A DNA stretch of 8,727 nucleotides from positions 1 through 8,727 of the forward strand of contig JAVBKB010000060.1 of NCBI GenBank assembly GCA_031554275.1, in the 5' to 3' direction. The DNA comes from JAVBKB01 sp031554275. GTDB lineage: Bacteria; Bacillota; Bacilli; JARBTR01. The notes under the pieces are model-generated. The model had not been told where the DNA came from and searched no databases. It saw only the letters and a program-made list of their open reading frames with translations. The position numbers and the translations under genes are program-made. Positions 5,942 through 8,727 of the stretch are shown piece after piece (positions within the stretch are counted from its first letter, which is position 1; the number at the start of each line of letters is the position of its first letter).

Positions 5942-6868
5942 ATGAGACACATAATTTATTTTTTATTACTAGTCATTCCGGTTTCGGTTTTTACATTCTT
6001 TGTCATTATGGATGAAACAAATAAACCAGAGGATACAGGCTCAATTAGTAATGTCGGTATTTCAGAAAATCTTCCAAATATTACTGGTGAAACACCAACT
6101 GGCGAAACACCACCAACTGGCGAAACACCACCAACTGGTGAAACACCACCACCTGGTGAAACACCGCCACCTGGTGAAACACCGCCACCACCAACTGGTG
6201 AAACACCGTCTGGCGCTGATGAAATTTTGTTGCCAAAGGAATATTTTAATATAATTGCAATGGTGAACGGAAAGCAAGAAATTCAAAATACAGAAAATGA
6301 GATGATCTTGGTCAATAAGACTTATTCTTTACCTAGTGGTTATGTTCCAGCTGATTTAGTCGTTCCAAAAGTGCATTTCTCGTTTGGAGGAAAAAGTGTT
6401 GAGAAGGCTCATCTTAGAAGTTCAGCAGCTACGGCTCTAGAAAATATGTTTGCTTCTGCTGAAGCAGAGAATATTGAATTAGTAGCTGTTTCGGGCTATC
6501 GATCGTACGCTAGACAGGATCAACTTTTTAGAGAAAAGACTTCTGATGTTGGTGTAGATGAAGCAGAAAAATGGGTCGCAATACCTGGCACTAGTGAACA
6601 TCAATCAGGCTTATCAATGGATATTTCCTCTAATAGTAATCATTTCGAGCTTACGGAAAGTTTTGCTTCGACTGTAGAAGGAAAGTGGTTAAAGGCAAAC
6701 GCACACAAATTTGGTTTCATTTTAAGGTTTCCGAAGGGCAAAGAGTCGATAACTGGCTATCATTTCGAACCTTGGCATTTTCGCTATGTTGGTGTTGATA
6801 TTGCAAGTCAAATCTATCAAAGAAATAACACGCTAGAAGAATTTTTTGCAAATGCAAAAGCGATTTAA
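5942..6868 (+). CDS. Membrane-anchored VanY-type D-alanyl-D-alanine carboxypeptidase (peptidase M15B)
   Basis: A 308-residue zinc peptidase that should remove the terminal D-Ala from peptidoglycan stem peptides outside the cell. Residues 4-23 form one uncleaved signal-anchor helix. Residues 24-47 are polar, and 48-89 are a Pro-rich linker with seven GETP units that would span part of the wall. The catalytic domain begins with LVNKTYSLPSGYVPADLV (123-140), typical of M15B. It contains SGYRSYARQ (184-192), the zinc-binding SEHQSGLSMD (218-227; H220 and D227) and EPWHF (276-280; catalytic E276 and third zinc ligand H279). All key residues are present. ATG 5942 has GGAAGG six nt upstream. There is no vanH, vanA/B, vanX or vanRS nearby, so a wall-maintenance role is more likely than glycopeptide resistance. 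A strong terminator follows. Confidence 0.92.
   Translation: MRHIIYFLLLVIPVSVFTFFVIMDETNKPEDTGSISNVGISENLPNITGETPTGETPPTGETPPTGETPPPGETPPPGETPPPPTGETPSGADEILLPKEYFNIIAMVNGKQEIQNTENEMILVNKTYSLPSGYVPADLVVPKVHFSFGGKSVEKAHLRSSAATALENMFASAEAENIELVAVSGYRSYARQDQLFREKTSDVGVDEAEKWVAIPGTSEHQSGLSMDISSNSNHFELTESFASTVEGKWLKANAHKFGFILRFPKGKESITGYHFEPWHFRYVGVDIASQIYQRNNTLEEFFANAKAI
6083..6208 (+). repeat. In-frame tandem repeat encoding GETP units
   Basis: Seven imperfect units built on GGTGAAACACC or GGCGAAACACC, with 15-21 bp per unit depending on how many Pro or Thr codons follow. They encode residues 48-89 of the carboxypeptidase. All unit lengths are multiples of three, so gain or loss of units would keep the frame and only change linker length. 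Confidence 0.9.
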
Positions 6869-6912
6869 ATGTCTGCGTGTAAAATATCGAAATGACCAGA
6901 AACGATAATAAT

Positions 6913-6957
6913 AAAATGATGAATCACTCCAAAAGGAGAAAGTTTCATCATTTTTTT
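6913..6957 (+). terminator. Rho-independent terminator after the carboxypeptidase gene
   Basis: An 11-bp stem (AAAATGATGAA 6913-6923 with TTCATCATTTT 6944-6954) closes over an internal loop and a 4-bp CTCC/GGAG hairpin with an AAAA loop. The 3' arm runs into seven T residues (6951-6957). It lies 44 bases after the carboxypeptidase stop. Confidence 0.85.
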
Positions 6958-7051
6958 GATTTGTTGAAGTGCAAATTGGAATAAAATTCATCAGCGACAC
7001 ATATTAATTGTGAATATGCATATTATGTAAAAAACCAAAGAGGGAAGTTGT

Positions 7052-7183
7052 ATGAAAAAATTCTATTGTGCGAAATGTATGGTTATTCAAGAAGAGCATG
7101 AAAAATGCGCTACATGTGGTCATCAGGTTCTATTTGAAATTGAAATTATTTTGCATTCACAAATCACAAAGCCATTCCAATAA
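7052..7183 (+). CDS. Small zinc-ribbon protein (43 aa)
   Basis: A short gene in the gap between the carboxypeptidase terminator and the next large gene. It encodes 43 residues starting MKKFYCAKC. Two CXXC pairs (C6/C9 and C19/C22) form a minimal zinc ribbon, with H16 and H24 nearby. The remaining 20 residues are mostly hydrophobic and polar with no charge-rich tail. ATG 7052 is preceded by GAGGG (7040-7044), a good ribosome binding site at seven nt, and the stop is TAA. There is no clear terminator after it, and its promoter could not be fixed. A 12-bp palindrome lies about 30 bases upstream. I recognise no named family. Such stand-alone ribbons may be zinc stores or small nucleic-acid or protein binders, but nothing here decides. 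The paired cysteines together with the ribosome binding site make a real gene likely. Confidence 0.68.
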   Translation: MKKFYCAKCMVIQEEHEKCATCGHQVLFEIEIILHSQITKPFQ

Positions 7184-7266
7184 TATTTCTGATCCCAAAA
7201 AAATTATCGACAAGGGACAAAACCTTCCTGCATAAATAATATCATGTGTAGAAGTGGGGGATTGAA

Positions 7267-7869
7267 ATGGCCGATAATGAACGACTGTATTCACCATTTT
7301 TTAAAGTGAGCCAGCCAAAATTACCAGTGCAAGAACCGAAAATGCAAACGATATTTCACTACAGAAAACATAATCGTGACAAAATAAAGCAAAACGACTT
7401 TAAGAATAGTCTAGAGACAGATTATTTGATTGTTGAGAATGATGGATTACATGTTTCAAATGTATTAAGCTTAGAGATTGTAGAGCCCGTAACTAATCAA
7501 CCTACCAGTTTCTCTCTTTTTGATCTGTCAGTTGATCCCAAGAGTCTTGAGGAAAATCTCAAACAAGTATTGATTGATAAGAATTTTCTTGAAGCGCATA
7601 TTGAAATACAACCAAATGAATTAGAAGAAAGCTTAGAAAATCATCATGTGGCTATAGAAAACCAAGGCGAAGTCTTTGAAGATCATGAGAGTGTATTTGG
7701 AGATCACGATCTTGAAATTGTGTTAGAAGACCAAGATGAAGACACCAGTTATCAGCGAGAAAGGTTAAGTTCACTTTCGATACTTGAACTGGCGCAAAAT
7801 ATGTTAAATGATATTCTACTCACTCAACAAAAACACGCAGGAAAAAATATAATAAATGATGAAGAATGA
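7267..7869 (+). CDS. Hypothetical acidic protein with short repeats (200 aa)
   Basis: Not recognised. The 200-residue product has no signal peptide, membrane segment or cysteine, so it is probably cytoplasmic. Residues 1-45 are basic and aromatic-rich (SPFFKVSQPK, then FHYRKHNRDK). Residues 50-120 look like a mixed, possibly folded region. Residues 124-160 are very acidic and contain degenerate 7-9-residue units beginning E/G-N/D-H/Q: ENHHVAI, ENQGEVF, EDHESVF, GDHDLEIVL and EDQDEDT. Residues 165-188 are a likely amphipathic helix (LSSLSILELAQNMLNDILL). The basic N-terminus and acidic C-terminus suggest a disordered binding or regulatory protein, but this is inference. ATG 7267 has a G-rich site (GGGGGA) five nt upstream. 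A weak promoter-like pair (TCGACA near 7207 and an AT-rich box near 7232) is possible. The strong hairpin just after the stop suggests it is a single-gene unit. Confidence 0.75.
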   Translation: MADNERLYSPFFKVSQPKLPVQEPKMQTIFHYRKHNRDKIKQNDFKNSLETDYLIVENDGLHVSNVLSLEIVEPVTNQPTSFSLFDLSVDPKSLEENLKQVLIDKNFLEAHIEIQPNELEESLENHHVAIENQGEVFEDHESVFGDHDLEIVLEDQDEDTSYQRERLSSLSILELAQNMLNDILLTQQKHAGKNIINDEE

Positions 7870-7871
7870 TT

Positions 7872-7894
7872 ACTGGCAGATGCCAGTTTTTTTT
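7872..7894 (+). terminator. Rho-independent terminator after the acidic protein gene
   Basis: ACTGGCA (7872-7878) and TGCCAGT (7881-7887) are perfectly complementary and are followed directly by a run of eight T residues (7887-7894). In RNA the innermost pairs would open to give a 5-bp stem with a 6-base loop. It begins three bases after the stop codon. Confidence 0.88.
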
Positions 7895-7929
7895 GTTCTA
7901 TGTTATTTAGCTTTTTTCTTTAAAAGAAA

Positions 7930-7959
7930 TTTGATATGCTATTTAGTGGTTTTGATATG
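7930..7959 (+). repeat. 9-bp direct repeat upstream of folA
   Basis: TTTGATATG occurs at 7930-7938 and again at 7951-7959, so the copies start 21 bp apart, about two helical turns. They lie in the short region between the terminator and folA, where the folA promoter must be. No clean -35/-10 pair could be set. The repeats could be a regulator site or chance in AT-rich DNA. Confidence 0.3.
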
Positions 7960-7976
7960 GAAAATGAGCAAGTTAT

Positions 7977-7980
7977 GGAG
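7977..7980 (+). promoter_or_regulatory. Ribosome binding site that decides the folA start
   Basis: GGAG (7977-7980) lies eight bases before TTG 7989. The only other in-frame start, GTG 7980, overlaps this site and so could not use it. The frame is closed by a TGA at 7965-7967, so no earlier start is possible. Confidence 0.65.
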
Positions 7981-7988
7981 TGATTTAT

Positions 7989-8486
7989 TTGTTAGCGATT
8001 ATTGTAGCATACGATCAAAACAGAACTATTGGCTTTCATAATCAACTTCCTTGGCATTTTCCAGCTGATTTAGCCCGTCTTAAGCGGTTAACAATGGGTA
8101 AAACCATTATTATGGGAAGGAAGACATTTCTATCAATCGGGAAAGCACTACCAAATCGAAGAAATATTGTTTTAACTAGAAACAAGTCGTTTAAAGCTGA
8201 GGGAGTAGAAGTAATTCAAAGCCCTGGAACCATCATTTCAGCATTTGCCAACAGTGACGAGACTTGCTTTGTTTTTGGTGGGGAAGAGGTTTTCAAACTA
8301 TTCCTATCACATGTTCAAGTTGTTTATGCAACCGAAATTGCAGCAACTTTTGAAGGTGATCGATATTTCCCGAAACTCATAAATAAAGAATGGAAACTTA
8401 TTCATGAGGAATTATTTGTCCATGATCAGGAAAATCAATTCGACGCGAATTTCAAGACTTTTGAGAGGAGACAAAATCATTGTTAA
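7989..8486 (+). CDS. folA: Dihydrofolate reductase
   Basis: It reduces dihydrofolate to tetrahydrofolate with NADPH in the cytoplasm and is the usual target of trimethoprim. The 165-residue product matches the family end to end: IG at 14-15, NQLPWHFPADL (18-28) with the catalytic acid at D27, exactly the E. coli position, the NADPH-binding IMGRKT (41-46), the substrate-binding Arg in LPNRRNIVLTR, and FGG (96-98) in the cofactor loop. I start it at TTG 7989 because this has GGAG eight nt upstream and places IG and D27 at canonical positions; GTG 7980 would add three residues and overlap that site. No thyA is visible upstream; a terminated hypothetical gene lies there. The last codons overlap the plsC start, so the two genes probably share a transcript. 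Confidence 0.95.
   Translation: MLAIIVAYDQNRTIGFHNQLPWHFPADLARLKRLTMGKTIIMGRKTFLSIGKALPNRRNIVLTRNKSFKAEGVEVIQSPGTIISAFANSDETCFVFGGEEVFKLFLSHVQVVYATEIAATFEGDRYFPKLINKEWKLIHEELFVHDQENQFDANFKTFERRQNHC
8466..8470 (+). promoter_or_regulatory. Ribosome binding site for plsC inside folA
   Basis: AGGAG (8466-8470), within the last folA codons, lies nine bases before TTG 8480. An in-frame TGA at 8462-8464 rules out any earlier start for plsC. Confidence 0.6.
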
Positions 8487-8727
8487 GACTTATTTATTTG
8501 TTTTTTTGTTTAATTGGATTTGTAATAGTCAAGATTCCAGCAATGTTAAAAATGAAGAAACTAGCTACTGAAAATGATCATGCAAATGATCCGATTCTTC
8601 ACCGAATCCCAAAAACTTGGGCAAAAGGATTTATCCGCAAAACTGGCAGTAAAGTAACTGTTATTGGTGCAGAAAACATCCCGGAGGGTACAGTAGTATT
8701 AGTTGGAAATCACGAAAGTGATTTTGA
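8480..8727 (+). CDS. plsC: 1-acyl-sn-glycerol-3-phosphate acyltransferase, 5' part (cut by window end)
   Basis: The start of a membrane-bound lysophosphatidate acyltransferase, which makes phosphatidic acid for phospholipid synthesis. The first 82 residues are in the window. Residues 2-18 are a hydrophobic anchor, followed by a basic region and VTVIGAENIPEGTVVLVGNH (59-78). The catalytic HX4D motif begins at H78 (NHESDF); the next codon is cut after GA, so D83 fits but is not complete. The start is taken as TTG 8480, with AGGAG nine nt upstream; the frame is closed by a TGA at 8462. It overlaps the last 7 nt of folA, implying translational coupling. The rest of the gene lies beyond the window. 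The symbol is given for the family; related paralogues exist in Bacillota. Confidence 0.85.
   Translation, partial: MLRLIYLFFCLIGFVIVKIPAMLKMKKLATENDHANDPILHRIPKTWAKGFIRKTGSKVTVIGAENIPEGTVVLVGNHESDF

Noticed and set aside
6083..6208. A CRISPR-like or non-coding repeat
   Set aside because: The units are in frame within a protein, vary by whole codons and have no spacers.
6062..6286. A minus-strand open frame rich in Trp, Phe and Cys
   Set aside because: It is the antisense image of the GETP repeat and has no ribosome binding site or family match.
5455..6868. A vancomycin-resistance cassette
   Set aside because: Only a VanY-type carboxypeptidase is present, with no vanH, ligase, vanX or vanRS genes. 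Such carboxypeptidases are common outside resistance clusters.

Overview
The window looks like chromosomal DNA from a low-GC Gram-positive bacterium (Bacillota). It is visibly AT-rich, has strong GGAGG-type ribosome binding sites, uses TTG starts, and carries a lipobox lipoprotein, a wall-anchored VanY-type carboxypeptidase and a Gram-positive style folA-plsC pair. I cannot assign a genus from the sequence alone. No tRNA, rRNA, transposase or CRISPR array was seen.

The left 5.3 kb is one tight minus-strand operon of five genes. Read in the direction of transcription it encodes a WGR-LRR protein (STM4015 family), an ATP-grasp enzyme (STM4014 family), an alkaline-phosphatase-superfamily hydrolase (STM4013 family), a HemW-like radical SAM protein (STM4012 family) and a second radical SAM protein with a C-terminal cysteine cluster (STM4011 family). 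This is the conserved set first numbered in Salmonella Typhimurium as STM4011-STM4015. It is known as a set of protein families, but I know of no established function. Gene spacing runs from an 8-nt overlap to 39 nt, so the proteins very probably act together. Two radical SAM enzymes, an ATP-dependent ligase fold, a phosphotransfer/hydrolase fold and a repeat-protein scaffold suggest a biosynthetic or modification pathway. This operon is the main candidate for an undescribed system here.

The operon is divided from a divergent gene by 108 bp holding two back-to-back extended -10 promoters, with a small inverted repeat at their midpoint. The plus-strand genes then are a rhodanese-domain lipoprotein, a membrane-anchored M15B D,D-carboxypeptidase with a GETP-repeat linker, a strong terminator, a 43-residue zinc-ribbon protein, an unrecognised acidic 200-residue protein with its own terminator, dihydrofolate reductase (folA) and the start of a 1-acylglycerol-3-phosphate acyltransferase (plsC), cut by the window edge. 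folA and plsC overlap and both appear to start at TTG. The plus-strand genes look like ordinary surface and housekeeping genes with no clear link to the minus-strand operon.

The leftmost 198 bases downstream of the operon hold no certain gene. One short open frame (58 codons) overlapping the end of the last operon gene reads like protein and is listed at low confidence.
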